A stretch of DNA of 64,000 nucleotides from Celeribacter sp. PS-C1 (GTDB taxonomy: Bacteria > Pseudomonadota > Alphaproteobacteria > Rhodobacterales > Rhodobacteraceae), in contig NZ_JAHXRW010000002.1 of the NCBI RefSeq assembly GCF_019429625.1, forward strand, positions 186,001 to 250,000, written 5' to 3'. Every line of letters starts with the position of its first letter. The first letter of the stretch is position 1. Both the position numbers and the translations under genes were made by a program. The notes beneath the pieces are model-generated. The model did not search any database, had not been told where the DNA came from, and was given only the letters and a program-made list of their open reading frames with translations. This document shows positions 51,003 through 62,307 of this stretch, one piece after another.

Positions 51003-52375
51003 ATCCAGCCCAAAGCCAGCCACCACAGGTAGTCGAGCGGGATGAAGACGAGGAACGTGAGCGCTGCCATCGAGAGTGTCATCTTCATCAGGTGGCGGCT
51101 GCTTTCGCCCGCAAGCCCCATGGCGACAATCAGAGGTCCGACTTGGTAGGGGAAGATCACGGTCGAAAACCCAATGACCTGTGTCATCAAGACGGCTTCC
51201 AGAGAGAACCCTGTGGCTTGTGACAGCTCCTCGGCCAGAGGAGTCAAAACGGCGGGGACGCCCGGCATGGTGGTGAAGACGGAGGTCAGCGCGCCCAAGG
51301 TGGAGAGCGAAACGAAGTTCAGGAAATCACGGCCCTCTGAGAGAGGCAGGAGGCCGACCACCTGATGGGCAATGATCGTCCCGAGGCCCGAACTGTTGAC
51401 CACCGCGCCAAGAGCCAAGGCACCGGAGACAAAGAGCAGCATGCCGAAATCGACCGCACCTTTGAACACGTGCGGCGGCACGAGGCCCAGACGTGGCACC
51501 AACAAGACGAGTGTTGTCGCGAGGCCGATCCATGCGGCGTTGATGTGGTGCAACTGGTCGGTGGCCCAGAACCCCACGGTGACCAGAAGGATCGCCATCA
51601 ACAGGAGCTGCTTACGCGACGCGTGCGGAGTGTCTTTGGCAACTTCGATTTGAACGGGTGCGACCCTGGCCGGGAAGAAATAGAGCGTCAACAGCACCAG
51701 AGCGATGGATTTGACCACACCCAGCACCGGGTAGTGCAGCAAGAGGTAATCGGCATAGGAAAACTCCAGACCGAAGACCTTGTCGGCCATGCCCGAGAGA
51801 ATGATGTTCGGAATGTTCGACGGCAAGATCGCGAAGCTGGGCATATTGGTGCCAAAGGCGATGATGACCGCGACACCTATCCGGCCTTTAGAGCCTTTCT
51901 CAAGCCCCAGCATATCCGACAGCGCCATGCCTACCGGCACCAGAACGGCGGAGCGGCCCAAGGATGAGGGCATGACAAAGCCCAAGGCCATGCCAATCAC
52001 CATCAACCCACCAATGAGCATTGGGTAGCTTTTCGACAAATGCGGGCGGGCGATTTCCCCGATCTTGGCGCCAAGGCCAGAATGCGTGATCGCGGCCCCG
52101 ATGACAAAGCCCGCGATGATCAACCACATCGCGGTGGAGGTGAAGCCGGAAAACACCACATCGGGGGCGGCCAGACCGGGCAGCAGGAGTGTTGTGAAAA
52201 AGAACAAGGAGGCGAGGTAGCCGGGCACGAGGCCCGTCGCCCAAAGGCCTAAAGTGACCAGCACGATGGCGAAGATCAGGGCTTGGTTCGCGGCGAAGAT
52301 GGCGGGAATAAAAATGGCGATCGCCAGCGCGATGAGAGTGATGACCGCAAGGACGGCTTCTCTGAAATAGGTCAT
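50999..52375 (-). CDS. SLC13/DASS-family anion permease
   Basis: 458 residues, about 12-13 helices, including paired half-repeats [17 protein letters not shown] and [36 protein letters not shown] resembles the SNT-like sites of DASS carriers. Likely substrates are dicarboxylates, citrate or other anions; none is proven. The start at 52375 has AGGA about 6 nt upstream. The gene ends overlapping murD by 4 nt on the other strand and is divergent from the AraC regulator. Confidence 0.85.
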   Translation of the reverse strand: MTYFREAVLAVITLIALAIAIFIPAIFAANQALIFAIVLVTLGLWATGLVPGYLASLFFFTTLLLPGLAAPDVVFSGFTSTAMWLIIAGFVIGAAITHSGLGAKIGEIARPHLSKSYPMLIGGLMVIGMALGFVMPSSLGRSAVLVPVGMALSDMLGLEKGSKGRIGVAVIIAFGTNMPSFAILPSNIPNIILSGMADKVFGLEFSYADYLLLHYPVLGVVKSIALVLLTLYFFPARVAPVQIEVAKDTPHASRKQLLLMAILLVTVGFWATDQLHHINAAWIGLATTLVLLVPRLGLVPPHVFKGAVDFGMLLFVSGALALGAVVNSSGLGTIIAHQVVGLLPLSEGRDFLNFVSLSTLGALTSVFTTMPGVPAVLTPLAEELSQATGFSLEAVLMTQVIGFSTVIFPYQVGPLIVAMGLAGESSRHLMKMTLSMAALTFLVFIPLDYLWWLALGWI

Positions 52376-52471
52376 GGGCATTCCTGCGCTTATGAATGGC
52401 GCGCTGGCGTCGGCGGGCGCGGTTATTGAAAAAATGTAGAAAAAATGTCGGATAGGCGGTAGATCGACATT

Positions 52472-53266
52472 ATGCCAAAACATGTCGAATATCTGCCAAA
52501 TCCAGACGCGCCGCCCACAGGGATTGGGTTTGACCTCACGCCGGGGCGTCCGGTGATCGCTCGGCGTGAAGAGTTTCACGGTGGCTATGCCGTGGAGCCG
52601 CACAGCCATCCGCGCGCGCAATTGGCCATGTGTTACAACGGCGTAATGCGGTTGCAGGCGGGCGAAGATGTCTGGATCATCCCGCATAAACACGCGATCT
52701 GGATTCCGCCCGATGTCGAACATCAGCTCAGCACGCAATCTGCCGTTCTGACCCATCACCTCTACGTCGCGCCGTCTTATGTGACCCGCGCCGGGCTGCC
52801 GCAAGAGATGACTGTGCTGCGCACCTCGCCTCTGTTGCGGGGCGTGGTGGAGCGGATGGTTGAGGGCGGATTGACGCGGGCGGAGGTGCGGCGACTGGCC
52901 TGGGTGGCTCTGGACGAGATTGGTAGGTTGAGGCCCGCAGCGATGCACCTGCCGGGTGGGCGCGATCCACGTCTGGTGGCAGCGATGGGGATATTCTTGC
53001 GCCATCCGGAAGAGCGACGGGGGCTTTCAGAGATTGCCCATGAGGTGGGGACCTCGGAACGGACCTTGGCTCGGCTTTTTGTGACGGAAACCGGCAAGAC
53101 CTTTCGCGACTGGCGCGCGCGGCGTCGGATTTTGTTCGCACTCGAGCGGCTGGAGCAGGGCGAAAGCAGCACCGATCTGGCGGCGCATCTGGGCTATTCC
53201 AGCCCCTCGGCCTTTATCGCCGCTTTCAAACGCGATTTGGGCGCGCCGCCCTCGGCGTTTCGGTGA
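52472..53266 (+). CDS. AraC-family regulator with cupin sensor
   Basis: 264 residues. An N-terminal cupin (about 20-110; GGYAVEPHSHPRAQLAMCYN, IIPHKHAIWIPPDVEHQLS) precedes an AraC HTH domain (about 165-262; EIAHEVGTSERTLARLFVTE and LAAHLGYSSPSAFIAAFKRD). Both HTH motifs are intact. It is divergent from the SLC13-type permease and probably controls it. Monocistronic. Confidence 0.9.
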   Translation: MPKHVEYLPNPDAPPTGIGFDLTPGRPVIARREEFHGGYAVEPHSHPRAQLAMCYNGVMRLQAGEDVWIIPHKHAIWIPPDVEHQLSTQSAVLTHHLYVAPSYVTRAGLPQEMTVLRTSPLLRGVVERMVEGGLTRAEVRRLAWVALDEIGRLRPAAMHLPGGRDPRLVAAMGIFLRHPEERRGLSEIAHEVGTSERTLARLFVTETGKTFRDWRARRRILFALERLEQGESSTDLAAHLGYSSPSAFIAAFKRDLGAPPSAFR

Positions 53267-53271
53267 AGCGG

Positions 53272-53511
53272 TTACTTTTGATGGTTTTTCATAGAAGCCA
53301 GACCCCAGACGTAGCCGACCGGAAACATGAAACAAGGGAGCCAAGTTGAAAGAGCTGAATAGCGCCGCGACTCGACCCACCAGTCGGGGCGAAAAATTAG
53401 CAAATAGAGCGCAAACGCTTCCAAACTCAAACATAATGCGGTGAAAGATCGGACTTGCTTAGGTCTTTCGCGCAGTGCCCACTGAATATTTTGTTTAAAC
53501 GTTCTGATCAC
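53272..53511 (-). CDS. Small membrane protein of unknown function
   Basis: 79 residues from a GTG start (53511), supported by AAGGA 7 nt upstream. Two hydrophobic segments are seen (about 22-40 SFTALCLSLEAFALYLLIF and 56-72 STWLPCFMFPVGYVWGLA), with basic N-terminus and C-terminus (MKNHQK), suggesting both ends in the cytosol. Codon use is less GC-rich than in the neighbours, hinting at a recent arrival. No family is recognised. Confidence 0.6.
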   Translation of the reverse strand: MIRTFKQNIQWALRERPKQVRSFTALCLSLEAFALYLLIFRPDWWVESRRYSALSTWLPCFMFPVGYVWGLASMKNHQK

Positions 53512-53556
53512 TTAAATATCCTTGGTTGAATGGCCTTTGGCGTCAGAGCTTACTCT

Positions 53557-54525
<969 letters not shown>

Positions 54526-54759
54526 TTAGCGCCAGACTGCGGGGATTCCCCTTACCGATCAATGACAACGAACAATGAAGGGGATCAATTCGTGTTTTGG
54601 CATATCTCGGGCGATATGTCGGCAAAACCCTGCCTTTGTGGCGTTTGGGGGTGTTGAGACCACAATCTGTAGTGGCGCAAATTCGGAAAACCCGCTATCC
54701 TCTCCAAATCAGACCCGGAAAACCGGGCGTATGATGATAACGAGGCAGTAGGCGGTATC

Positions 54760-55929
54760 ATGACAGAGATGGTGTATGGCTCGGCGCCGATGCGCGTGGG
54801 AGAGCCGATCTTGCCGCGTTGGTGGCGGACAATCGACAAATGGACGCTGTCCTGCGTCTTTATCCTTTTTGGTATTGGGCTCTTGCTCGGGCTCGCGGCA
54901 TCGCCGCCTCTGGCCGAAAAGAACGGCTTCACGGATCTGTTCCACTACGTCAAACGTCAGGCGTTTTTTGGCTCTGTCGGGCTGATGGTGATGATCGGCA
55001 TCACTATGATGGACCCGGCGCGGGTGCGCCGTTTTGCTGTTGTGGGCTTTGTTTTGGCGCTCTTTTCGCTATTTCTTCTGCCCGCTTTTGGCACGGATTT
55101 CGGCAAGGGCGCGACGCGGTGGTTCTCGCTTGGGTTCGCCTCTGTCCAGCCGTCCGAATTCCTGAAGCCCGCCTTCGTCATCACTTCCGCCTGGCTCATG
55201 GCAGCAGGGCTTGAAATCGGTGGACCTCCGGGGCGGATGTATTCTTTCCTGATCACCTCGCTCGTCGTGATCCTCTTGGCGCTGCAACCGGATTTCGGGC
55301 AAGCTTCGTTGATCCTCTTCGCTTGGGGGGTGATGTATTTCGTTGCGGGTGCGCCGCTCACATTGCTTGTCGGCATCGCAGGTCTCGTCGTTCTGGGCGG
55401 CACCTTCGCCTACAACAACTCCGAACACTTCGCGCGCCGTATCGACGGGTTCCTGAACCCGACGATCGACCCCACGACCCAGATCGGCTACGCCACCAAC
55501 GCCATCCGCGAGGGCGGATTCTTTGGTGTCGGGGTGGGTGAGGGGACCGTGAAATGGTCGCTGCCCGACGCGCATACCGATTTCATCATTGCAGTGGCTG
55601 CCGAAGAATACGGGCTGATCCTTGTGCTCGTGATCATCGCGCTTTACGCGACCATCACCGTGCGCTCTTTGTGGCGTTTGCTGAAAGAACGCGATCCCTT
55701 CATCCGCCTTGCGGGCACGGGGCTCGCCTGCGCTTTCGGCATTCAGGCCTTTATCAACATGGGTGTTGCTGTGCGGCTTTTGCCCGCCAAAGGCATGACC
55801 TTGCCGTTTGTGTCCTATGGCGGCTCGTCCTTGATCGCGTCTGGCATTGCGCTTGGTGCACTGCTGGCCTTTACCCGCACCCGTCCGCAGGGCGAGATCG
55901 GTGACATCCTGATCCGTCGCGGCCGCTGA
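54760..55929 (+). CDS. ftsW: Septal peptidoglycan glycosyltransferase FtsW (SEDS)
   Basis: 389 residues, about ten helices. It polymerises lipid II together with FtsI. Family motifs: LQPDFGQASLILFAWG, the loop FGKGATRWFSLGFASVQPSE, SLPDAHTDFIIAVAAEEYG, and the C-terminal KGMTLPFVSYGGSSLIASG. It is divergent from ldh; a 270-bp gap holds an imperfect inverted repeat at 54594-54628. Confidence 0.96.
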   Translation: MTEMVYGSAPMRVGEPILPRWWRTIDKWTLSCVFILFGIGLLLGLAASPPLAEKNGFTDLFHYVKRQAFFGSVGLMVMIGITMMDPARVRRFAVVGFVLALFSLFLLPAFGTDFGKGATRWFSLGFASVQPSEFLKPAFVITSAWLMAAGLEIGGPPGRMYSFLITSLVVILLALQPDFGQASLILFAWGVMYFVAGAPLTLLVGIAGLVVLGGTFAYNNSEHFARRIDGFLNPTIDPTTQIGYATNAIREGGFFGVGVGEGTVKWSLPDAHTDFIIAVAAEEYGLILVLVIIALYATITVRSLWRLLKERDPFIRLAGTGLACAFGIQAFINMGVAVRLLPAKGMTLPFVSYGGSSLIASGIALGALLAFTRTRPQGEIGDILIRRGR

Positions 55930-55959
55930 GCTTTCGCAGATAAATAAAAGAGGTTCCAA

Positions 55960-57057
55960 ATGACCCAAGCCCCCCTTCTTGTCATCGCCGCCGGCGGCAC
56001 CGGCGGACATATGTTCCCGGCGCAGTCTCTGGCCGAGGTGATGCTGGCGCGGGGCTGGCGGGTCAAGCTTTCGACCGATGCCCGTGGCGCGCGCTACACC
56101 GGCGCTTTCCCGCAAGCGGTGGAGATCGAGGTTATGCCCTCGGCCACCTTCGCGCGCGGTGGCATTGCCGCCAAAGCGATGGTGCTGCCACGCATCATGG
56201 GCGGCGTGTTCAAGGCCATGTCGAATTTCATGCGCGATAAACCCGCCGTGGTGGTGGGCTTTGGCGGCTATCCGGCGATCCCGGCGGTGGCGGCAGCGAC
56301 TCTGATGAAATTGCCCCGAATGATCCACGAACAGAACGGCATTCTGGGTCGGGTCAATCAGGTCTTTGCCAAACGCGTCGACAAAGTCGCTTGCGGCACT
56401 TGGCCGACCACGCTGCCCGAGGGTGTCGAGGGCGTCTATACCGGCAATCCGGTGCGGGGCGCCATTTTGGAAAAATACGCAGCACCTTACATTGCGCCCG
56501 GCGATTATCCGATGGAAATTCTGGTGATGGGCGGCTCTCAGGGCGCGCGCATTCTCTCCGACGTCGTGCCCGAGGCCATTGCGCGCCTACCGGAGCGGAT
56601 GCTTTCCAACCTGCGCATCAGCCAACAGGCCCGCGCCGAGGACCTTGACCGCGTGACCGAGTTCTACCAGCTGCATGGCATCAAGGCCGATGTTCAGACC
56701 TTCATCCATGACGTGCCGAAGCGCATGAGTGAAAGCCAGTTGGTGATCACCCGCTCGGGGGCCTCGTCGGCGGCGGATGTGTCGGTGATCGGGCGGCCTG
56801 CGATTTTTATCCCTTTTGCGGCGGCCACCGCCGATCATCAGACCGCGAATGCCCGCGGGCTCGTAGAGGCGAACGCGGCGATCATGATCCCCGAAAGTAA
56901 GCTGACGCCCGAGAGCCTCGCCGAGCAGATCGAAAACGTACTGAGCCATCCTGAGGGCGCTTTGATGATGTCGCAGGCGGCGCTGTCGGTGTCGAAACCG
57001 CAGGCGGCCGAGGAATTGGCGTCACTGGTCGAAGATCTGGCCTTTCAAGCAAAATAA
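55960..57057 (+). CDS. murG: UDP-GlcNAc--lipid I GlcNAc transferase
   Basis: 365 residues, GT-B fold, GT28. G-loop [19 protein letters not shown] at the start, second loop [17 protein letters not shown] near 190, and [22 protein letters not shown] with [10 protein letters not shown]-like [13 protein letters not shown]. It makes lipid II at the inner membrane. 30 nt after ftsW. Confidence 0.97.
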   Translation: MTQAPLLVIAAGGTGGHMFPAQSLAEVMLARGWRVKLSTDARGARYTGAFPQAVEIEVMPSATFARGGIAAKAMVLPRIMGGVFKAMSNFMRDKPAVVVGFGGYPAIPAVAAATLMKLPRMIHEQNGILGRVNQVFAKRVDKVACGTWPTTLPEGVEGVYTGNPVRGAILEKYAAPYIAPGDYPMEILVMGGSQGARILSDVVPEAIARLPERMLSNLRISQQARAEDLDRVTEFYQLHGIKADVQTFIHDVPKRMSESQLVITRSGASSAADVSVIGRPAIFIPFAAATADHQTANARGLVEANAAIMIPESKLTPESLAEQIENVLSHPEGALMMSQAALSVSKPQAAEELASLVEDLAFQAK

Positions 57058-57098
57058 CGGTGCCGATTTAAGGCGCGACAGACGAGTGAGACGATAAG

Positions 57099-58502
57099 AT
57101 GAACGCGAGCGTAACCAAACTCCCCACCGAAATGGGCCCGATCCACTTTGTCGGCATCGGCGGCATTGGCATGTCCGGCATTGCCGAGGTGCTGTTGAAC
57201 CATGGCTATCGGGTGCAGGGGTCGGATTTGAAAGCCTCGAAAATCACGGATCGTCTGAAAGAATTGGGCGCTGTGATCTACGAAGGCCAGCGCGAAGAAA
57301 ATCTCGAAGACGCCGAGGTTGTGGTGATCTCTAGCGCCATCAAACCCGGCAATCCGGAACTGGACGCCGCCCGTCTCAAAGGTCTGCCGGTGGTGCGCCG
57401 CGCGGAGATGCTTGCCGAGCTCATGCGTCTGAAATCCAACGTTGCCGTCGCGGGCACGCACGGCAAGACCACGACCACCACGCTTGTGGCCGAGCTTTTG
57501 GTTGCGGGTGGTATCGATCCGACCGTGATCAATGGCGGCATCATCCACGCCTATGGTTCGAACGCCCGGATGGGGCAGGGCGACTGGATGGTTGTCGAGG
57601 CCGATGAGAGTGACGGGACATTCAACCGTCTGCCCGCCACCATCGCCATCGTCACCAATATCGACCCGGAGCATATGGAGCATTGGGGCTCGATCGAAAA
57701 CCTGCGTCAGGGCTTCTACGATTTCGTCTCCGGTATTCCGTTTTACGGCCTCGCCGTCTGTTGCACCGATCACCCGGAGGTCCAGAGCCTCGTCGGCAAG
57801 ATCACCGACCGCCGCGTTGTGACCTATGGCTTCAATGCGCAGGCCGATGTCCGCGCCGTCAATCTGACCTACAAAAAAGGCGTGGCGCATTTCGACATCG
57901 TGCTGGCAGCCGAGGATATGGTGATCGAGGGCTGTACGCTGCCGATGCCGGGCGATCACAACGTGTCCAATGCGCTGGCGGCCGTCGCCGTCTCGCGCCA
58001 TCTCGGCATGAAGGCCGAAGAGATCAAACAGGCCTTGGCCGCGTTTGGGGGCGTCAACCGTCGCTTCACCAAGGTTGGCGAGATCAATGGGGTCACGATC
58101 ATTGACGACTACGGCCACCACCCGGTCGAAATCGCTGCCGTGCTTAAAGCCGCGCGTCAGGCCTCCGAGGGGCGTGTCATCGCCGTGCATCAGCCGCACC
58201 GCTATTCGCGTCTGCATAGCCTGTTCGACGATTTCTGCACCTGTTTCAACGAGGCCGATGTGGTCGGCATCGCAGAGGTCTACGCCGCAGGCGAGGAGCC
58301 GATCGAAGGCGCGTCGCGCGATGATCTCGTCGCCGGTCTCATTCGCCACGGCCACCGCCATGCGCGCGCTGTGACGTCTGAGGACGATCTGGTCCGTCTG
58401 GTGCGTGAACAGACGCGCGAGGGTGATATGGTTGTGTGCCTCGGGGCAGGAACGATTTCCGCTTGGGCGCATAACCTGCCGGAGCGGCTTTCAAAAGGCT
58501 GA
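57099..58502 (+). CDS. murC: UDP-MurNAc--L-Ala ligase
   Basis: 467 residues. N-terminal UDP-binding motif [22 protein letters not shown] motif [19 protein letters not shown] near 118; [20 protein letters not shown]; and C-terminal [19 protein letters not shown]. It adds L-Ala to UDP-MurNAc, the first peptide step. 41 nt after murG. Confidence 0.97.
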   Translation: MNASVTKLPTEMGPIHFVGIGGIGMSGIAEVLLNHGYRVQGSDLKASKITDRLKELGAVIYEGQREENLEDAEVVVISSAIKPGNPELDAARLKGLPVVRRAEMLAELMRLKSNVAVAGTHGKTTTTTLVAELLVAGGIDPTVINGGIIHAYGSNARMGQGDWMVVEADESDGTFNRLPATIAIVTNIDPEHMEHWGSIENLRQGFYDFVSGIPFYGLAVCCTDHPEVQSLVGKITDRRVVTYGFNAQADVRAVNLTYKKGVAHFDIVLAAEDMVIEGCTLPMPGDHNVSNALAAVAVSRHLGMKAEEIKQALAAFGGVNRRFTKVGEINGVTIIDDYGHHPVEIAAVLKAARQASEGRVIAVHQPHRYSRLHSLFDDFCTCFNEADVVGIAEVYAAGEEPIEGASRDDLVAGLIRHGHRHARAVTSEDDLVRLVREQTREGDMVVCLGAGTISAWAHNLPERLSKG

Positions 58503-58579
58503 TCGCAGCTTTGTTCTAACGCAGAGACAGGGGCGCGGGTCTGAGATAGGCTCAGAGGCGGACGATCTGTGGAGAACTC

Positions 58580-59782
58580 ATGTCTGCACAAGGCAAAACT
58601 GGTCATCTCAAACGCCGCATCGGCCCTGGACTGCTCACCGCATATGGCGTGGGCGTCATGGTCGGTGCGGGGATTTATGTTCTTGTCGGCACGGTGGCCG
58701 CACAGGCCGGAATTTACGCGCCTCTGGCCTTTTTGCTCGCGGGCCTGATCGCCGCGCCCTCAGCACTCTCCTACGCCGAATTGTCCACCCGCATCCCCGA
58801 AGCGGCGGGCGAGGCGGCCTATGTCGAGGCGGGCACGGGGTCGCGGGCTCTGGGCCTCATCGTGGGCCTTGCCATCGTTGCCGGCGGAACGGTGTCCGCC
58901 GCCGCCGTACTCAGAGGCGGCGCAGGCTATCTCACCGGATTTGTTGATATTCCTTTTAATATTTCTGTCATTGGGCTGGGCCTCATGCTTCTGGCCGTCG
59001 CCATCGTCGGCGTCTTGGAAAGCCTCGCCATGGCCGCCGCCTTTACCGTGATCGAAGTCATAGGCCTAATGCTCGTCGTCTGGGCCGGGTGGCAGGCGCC
59101 CGTGTCGCCGGATTTCACCGCCCCGGCAGCACCGTATTTTTCCGGCATCGGTGTCGCTGCAACGCTCGCGTTCTTCGCCTTCATCGGCTTCGAGGACATC
59201 GTCAATATGGCCGAAGAGGTCAAACGCCCCGAGCGCAGCCTGCCGATCGCCATTATCGCATCGCTACTCATCACCACGTTGCTCTATGTCATCGTCACCC
59301 TTTCCGCCGTGCGCGCCGTCCCGCTCGAAGACCTCGCCGCCTCCGAGCGCCCATTGGCACTGGTCTATGAGGCGGGAGGCGGAGCGGTCGTCGTGCTCTC
59401 CGCCATTGCTGTGACCGCCGCTTTAAATGGGGTGCTGGCGCAGGTCGTGATGGCCGCGCGGGTGCTCTATGGTCTTGGCAAGCGCGGCGGCCTCTTGGGG
59501 CTCTTTCGTCACGCCCATCCGCGCTTCGGCACACCGGTTCTCGCCACCGTTCTCATCGGCGCGGTGGTGATTGGCGCGGCACTTGTGCTGCCGGTCTCTG
59601 ATCTGGCGGGGGTGACGTCGACGATCCTGCTGGTGGTTTTCACGCTGGTCAACGGCGCGCTCATCTTGCTCAAACGCCAAAGCCCCAAAGCGCCGTTCCG
59701 TGTTGCAAATTGGGTGCCCGTCGTTGGTCTGATCTTCGCGCTTCTGGCGCTGATGGCCTTTGCCTTCGGAGCTGCGTCATGA
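58580..59782 (+). CDS. APC-superfamily amino acid permease
   Basis: 400 residues, about 12 helices. The N-terminus GLLTAYGVGVMVGAGIYVLV holds the GIGxGIF-like unwound helix of APC transporters, and AFIGFEDIVNMAEEVKRPER is the family signature near 210. It imports or exchanges an amino acid or polyamine; the substrate is not visible. It is inserted between murC and murB and overlaps the next gene by 4 nt (ATGA), so it is probably expressed with the cluster. Confidence 0.85.
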   Translation: MSAQGKTGHLKRRIGPGLLTAYGVGVMVGAGIYVLVGTVAAQAGIYAPLAFLLAGLIAAPSALSYAELSTRIPEAAGEAAYVEAGTGSRALGLIVGLAIVAGGTVSAAAVLRGGAGYLTGFVDIPFNISVIGLGLMLLAVAIVGVLESLAMAAAFTVIEVIGLMLVVWAGWQAPVSPDFTAPAAPYFSGIGVAATLAFFAFIGFEDIVNMAEEVKRPERSLPIAIIASLLITTLLYVIVTLSAVRAVPLEDLAASERPLALVYEAGGGAVVVLSAIAVTAALNGVLAQVVMAARVLYGLGKRGGLLGLFRHAHPRFGTPVLATVLIGAVVIGAALVLPVSDLAGVTSTILLVVFTLVNGALILLKRQSPKAPFRVANWVPVVGLIFALLALMAFAFGAAS

Positions 59783-60042
59783 GCGACCTTGTTTCCTTCG
59801 TCGACAATCCGCTGATAGCGCTCGCATTATGGGCGCTTGCCACTATGGCGCTTGCTCCGTTACCTTTGCGCTACCAGATTCTCCCCGGATCAGTGCTGTT
59901 GCTCGTGCTGCCCGTGTTGCTCATCTGGACCGGATTGACCTATGGGGTCTGGCCGGTGCTCATCGGTTTAGCTGCTGCCGTGTCTTTGTTTCGAAAGCCG
60001 CTCAAGGTGCTGTGGAGGCGTCTTGTGCGCGGGATCAAATAG
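59779..60042 (+). CDS. Small membrane protein (upstream neighbour of DUF2484)
   Basis: 87 residues with two or three hydrophobic helices (ALALWALATMALAPLPL; ILPGSVLLLVLPVLLIWTGL; VWPVLIGLAAAVSLF) and a basic C-terminus. Its ATG overlaps the permease stop (ATGA), and the DUF2484 gene follows 12 nt later. It looks like a paralogue of that family; function unknown. Confidence 0.7.
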   Translation: MSDLVSFVDNPLIALALWALATMALAPLPLRYQILPGSVLLLVLPVLLIWTGLTYGVWPVLIGLAAAVSLFRKPLKVLWRRLVRGIK

Positions 60043-60054
60043 GAAGTGGCCGCC

Positions 60055-60315
60055 ATGACCCTGTCCCTCACTCTGGCCTGTTTCTGGGCCGTGCTCGCCA
60101 ATGTGATCGCGATGTTCCCTTCGCGCCGCCACCATTGGCCTGCGGCCTACGTGTTGATCGCGCTGGGGGTTCCTCTTTTGGGATTTGTCACCTATGAGAA
60201 CGGCCCATGGATCGGGCTGGTCGTCTTGGCGGCAGGCGTGTCGATCCTGCGCTGGCCTGTGGTGTATTTGGGTCGGTGGATCAGAAGAACCTTGGCGCGA
60301 GGCCCCGCAGAATGA
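60055..60315 (+). CDS. DUF2484 family membrane protein
   Basis: 86 residues from ATG 60055 (AGGAAG 8 nt upstream). The pattern [22 protein letters not shown], then [24 protein letters not shown] and [13 protein letters not shown] matches DUF2484, a two- to three-helix family found with murB in Rhodobacterales. It overlaps murB by 4 nt, so translational coupling is likely. Function unknown. Confidence 0.82.
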   Translation: MTLSLTLACFWAVLANVIAMFPSRRHHWPAAYVLIALGVPLLGFVTYENGPWIGLVVLAAGVSILRWPVVYLGRWIRRTLARGPAE

Positions 60316-61277
60316 CCTATCCCACGCCCCGTGGCAAACTGACCGAGAACCGTGCGCTCGCCGATCTCACGTGGCTGCGTGTGGGCGGCCCTGCGGATGC
60401 GTTGTTTCAGCCGGCGGACCTTGAGGATTTGCAGAGCTTTCTTGCGGATCTCGACCCGACCGTCGACGTCTTCCCGATGGGCGTCGGCTCCAACCTGATC
60501 GTGCGCGATGGGGGCATTCGTGCCGTGGTGATCCGCATGGGGCGGGGCTTTAACGGCATCGAGATCGAGGGCAACCGGGTGACCGCCGGTGTCGCCATGT
60601 TGGACGCGCATGTGGCGCGCAAAGCGGCAGAGGCGGGCTTGGACCTGACATTCCTGCGCACCATTCCGGGCGCTATCGGGGGCGCGGTGCGGATGAATGC
60701 AGGATGCTATGGCTCTTATGTGGCCGATCATTTCGTTTCTGCAAAGGCCGTGACGCGGTCCGGCGAGTTGGTGACGCTCACCGCCGAAGACCTGAATTTC
60801 CAATACCGCCAGACCGATCTGACAGAGGGCTATGTGATCGTCGAGGCGACGTTTGAGGCCGAGCGGGGCGATCCCGCAGACCTTGAGGCCAGAATGGTCG
60901 ATCAACTTGCCCGCCGCGATGCCTCGCAGCCGACGAAAGAGCGCAGTGCGGGGTCGACATTCCGTAATCCGGCTGGGTTCAGTTCGACGGGCAAGGCCGA
61001 CGATGTCCATGATCTGAAGGCCTGGAAAGTCATTGATGACGCAGGGCTTCGGGGCTTTTCCATCGGCGGCGCGCAGATGAGCGAGATGCATTCCAACTTT
61101 ATGATCAACACCGGTGAGGCCACCGCGCATGCTCTCGAACTTTTGGGTGAGACGGTGCGAAAAAAAGTATTTCAAAACGCCGGTCTCGCGTTAGAGTGGG
61201 AAATTAAGCGCATCGGCGAATTTTCTGGCAATCCGATCCCGGATGGCCTTGCCGAAGCACAAATTTCCGAGGCATAA
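60312..61277 (+). CDS. murB: UDP-N-acetylenolpyruvoylglucosamine reductase
   Basis: 321 residues, FAD flavoprotein that reduces enolpyruvyl-UDP-GlcNAc to UDP-MurNAc with NADPH. FAD-binding [20 protein letters not shown] near 50; [17 protein letters not shown] near 120; catalytic GSTFRNP (Ser proton donor) near 215, and [10 protein letters not shown]. The short form (type II-like layout) lacks the long E. coli C-terminal insert. Start ATG 60312 overlaps the DUF2484 stop. Confidence 0.96.
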   Translation: MTYPTPRGKLTENRALADLTWLRVGGPADALFQPADLEDLQSFLADLDPTVDVFPMGVGSNLIVRDGGIRAVVIRMGRGFNGIEIEGNRVTAGVAMLDAHVARKAAEAGLDLTFLRTIPGAIGGAVRMNAGCYGSYVADHFVSAKAVTRSGELVTLTAEDLNFQYRQTDLTEGYVIVEATFEAERGDPADLEARMVDQLARRDASQPTKERSAGSTFRNPAGFSSTGKADDVHDLKAWKVIDDAGLRGFSIGGAQMSEMHSNFMINTGEATAHALELLGETVRKKVFQNAGLALEWEIKRIGEFSGNPIPDGLAEAQISEA

Positions 61278-61285
61278 GTGCCTTA

Positions 61286-61309
61286 ACGCTCTGAGCAGGG
61301 CGTATTTTT
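61286..61309 (+). terminator. Intrinsic terminator after murB
   Basis: ACGCTCT-GAGC-AGGGCGT (7 bp, one G-U) followed by ATTTTT, 8 nt past murB. Confidence 0.7.
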
Positions 61310-61330
61310 CCCGAAAGGGAGTAAATCAGA

Positions 61331-61353
61331 CCCCGAAACGGGGCGATTTTTTT
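61331..61353 (+). terminator. Second terminator-like hairpin before ddl
   Basis: CCCCG-AAA-CGGGG then CGATTTTTTT; a further hairpin GGATCG/CGATCC (61357-61376) follows before ddl. Confidence 0.65.
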
Positions 61354-61395
61354 AAAGGATCGCACAAAGACGATCCCAGAGTGAGGCGAGTGGAC

Positions 61396-62307
61396 ATGTC
61401 GAGCAGGCAGTCCCCGAAAGTTGCGGTTCTCAAAGGCGGTCCCTCGGCTGAGCGCGAGGTGTCACTGTCTTCAGGTCGCGAATGCGCTGAGGCGCTTCGG
61501 GGTGAAGGATTCGAAGTGGTTGAGATCGACGCAGGCGAAGACCTGTGCGCGCAGCTGACGGCGGTCGCGCCCGATGTTGTGTTCAACGCGCTGCATGGTC
61601 GGTTCGGCGAAGACGGCTGTGTCCAAGGTTTGCTCGAATGGATGCGCATTCCCTACACCCACTCCGGTGTCCTGTCCTCTGCGCTCGCTATGGACAAGGA
61701 GAAGACCAAGGAGGTCTACCGCGCCGCTGGACTTCCCATCGTACCCTCAAAACTGGCGTCGCGCCTTGAGGTCGAAGCCGGTCATGTGATGGACCCTCCC
61801 TATGTGGTGAAGCCCTATAACGAAGGCTCCTCGGTAGGCGTCTACATCGTGCGCGAGGGCTCCAACGCGCCGCGTTTGTCGGAAGAGATGCCGCCGGTGG
61901 TCATGGTTGAACAATATGCGCCGGGCCGCGAGTTGACCTGTTCGGTGATGGGCGACAAAGCGCTCTGCGTCACCGATATTCTCACCGACGGCTGGTATGA
62001 CTACGAGGCGAAATACGCCACGGGCGGCTCGCGCCATGTCTGTCCTGCCGAAATCCCCGAAGAGATCGCCCAAGCCTGTCAGGACTATGCGCTCAAGGCG
62101 CATCAGGTGCTGGGCTGTCGCGGTGTGTCGCGGACGGATTTCCGTTGGGATGAGGCGAAAGGGCTCGACGGGCTTGTGCTGTTGGAAACCAACACCCAGC
62201 CGGGGATGACGCCGACGTCGCTGTCGCCTGAACAGGCGCAGAAATGCGGCATCACGTTTGGTCAGTTCTGCAAATGGATGGTGGAGGACGCGTCATGCGA
62301 CCGATAG
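61396..62307 (+). CDS. ddl: D-alanine--D-alanine ligase
   Basis: 303 residues, ATP-grasp enzyme supplying D-Ala-D-Ala for MurF. N-terminus KVAVLKGGPSAEREVSLSSG; NALHGRFGEDGCVQGLLE; serine loop EGSSVGVY; TPTSLSPEQ near the C-terminus; NTQPGMT metal-binding Asn. Start ATG 61396. It overlaps ftsQ by 13 nt. Confidence 0.96.
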   Translation: MSSRQSPKVAVLKGGPSAEREVSLSSGRECAEALRGEGFEVVEIDAGEDLCAQLTAVAPDVVFNALHGRFGEDGCVQGLLEWMRIPYTHSGVLSSALAMDKEKTKEVYRAAGLPIVPSKLASRLEVEAGHVMDPPYVVKPYNEGSSVGVYIVREGSNAPRLSEEMPPVVMVEQYAPGRELTCSVMGDKALCVTDILTDGWYDYEAKYATGGSRHVCPAEIPEEIAQACQDYALKAHQVLGCRGVSRTDFRWDEAKGLDGLVLLETNTQPGMTPTSLSPEQAQKCGITFGQFCKWMVEDASCDR

